Shown here: piece after piece, positions 51,317 through 51,395 of the stretch
Layout of the letters: each line of letters starts with the position of its first letter
Position numbering within the stretch: the stretch's first letter is position 1
Assembly (NCBI GenBank): GCA_964652125.1
Contig: CAZZAE010000003.1
Coordinates: forward strand, 1-51,395
Origin: CAZFNQ01 sp964652125
GTDB taxonomy: Bacteria; Patescibacteriota; Saccharimonadia; Saccharimonadales; JANWIN01
Direction of reading: 5' to 3'
Length of the DNA stretch: 51,395 nt
The notes under the pieces: model-generated
Told to the model about the DNA's origin: nothing
Seen by the model: the letters and a program-made list of their open reading frames with translations, nothing else
Database searches by the model: none
Program-made: the position numbers and the translations under genes

Positions 51317-51395
51317 AGTATTTGAAGTAGTATAAGGGCAGTGCTTTTATTTATCAAAAATCTAACTGCTTTCACCCCTTAGTGATCTTCGCGCG

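Noticed and set aside
1..51395. CRISPR arrays, insertion sequences, prophage or integrative elements
   Set aside because: No repeat-spacer pattern, transposase, integrase, terminal repeats or phage structural genes were found; gene content is core throughout.

Overview
The window reads as chromosomal core sequence from a reduced-genome member of the Patescibacteria (CPR), most probably Candidatus Saccharibacteria (TM7). This assignment is inference from gene content, not from a marker-gene tree. It rests on very tight gene packing, a transketolase split into two adjacent genes, a single malic enzyme, an L19 protein with a long Glu/Ala/Lys-rich tail, a monoderm-style surface set (bifunctional PBP, CAP and LysM-like anchored proteins), and use of TGA as an ordinary stop codon, which argues against the UGA-recoding CPR lineages. 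The sequence is moderately AT-rich. I see no prophage, IS element, CRISPR array or obvious island.

Layout. 1-2143: thiol/redox genes (glutaredoxin-like protein, thioredoxin reductase, a convergent flavin reductase). 2181-8840: pyrophosphatase, then a sugar-phosphate operon gap-rpiB-rpe-transketolase N-half-transketolase C-half-class II aldolase, followed by a PfkB sugar kinase with its own promoter. 8880-10698: an orphan 417-aa protein coupled to a SLOG/LOG-like protein. 10769-13087: uvrB and a small convergent orphan. 13189-17492: gatC-gatA-(membrane ORF)-gatB plus two small membrane or coiled-coil proteins. 17572-21168: dnaE. 21181-23423 (minus strand): CAP-domain protein, LysM-like anchored protein, SpoU methyltransferase. 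23503-26240: a PilB/GspE ATPase facing malic enzyme. 26342-30168: rplS, rnhB and a convergent M1 aminopeptidase. 30202-35448: nusA, CIRCE-clpC, a small membrane protein and a membrane-anchored HExxH protein. 35467-41150: radA, a bifunctional PBP (minus strand) and tyrS. 41169-45458: methyltransferase, recG, a putative metal-dependent hydrolase, rsmD and tRNA-Leu(UAG). 45489-51395: a polytopic membrane protein (minus strand), hisS, a YdjM-like membrane protein, tig, a small membrane protein, CIRCE-clpP, an orphan, and a promoter with a structured leader at the window edge.

How the genes work together. Triose and pentose phosphate interconversion (Gap, RpiB, Rpe, Tkt, aldolase, sugar kinase) looks like the carbon hub, and no transaldolase is present in the cluster. 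GatCAB, TyrRS, HisRS, L19, RsmD and tRNA-Leu serve translation. UvrB, RecG, RadA, RNase HII and DnaE serve replication and repair. Trigger factor, ClpC and ClpP serve protein quality control, and the two Clp genes share a CIRCE operator that suggests HrcA control.

Two promoter-level patterns stand out. Many first-in-transcript genes have a -10 element, often an extended TGnTAnnnT, ending only 6-11 nt before the start codon, so their mRNAs should be leaderless or nearly so, while operon-internal genes and a minority of first genes carry Shine-Dalgarno sequences. In addition, TGTA-N6-TACA palindromes overlap the -10 regions of ppa, uvrB and dnaE, which may mark an undescribed regulon. No stretch longer than 300 bases lacks a gene; the longest gap (30169-30321) holds the pepN and nusA promoters and a short terminator-like hairpin.
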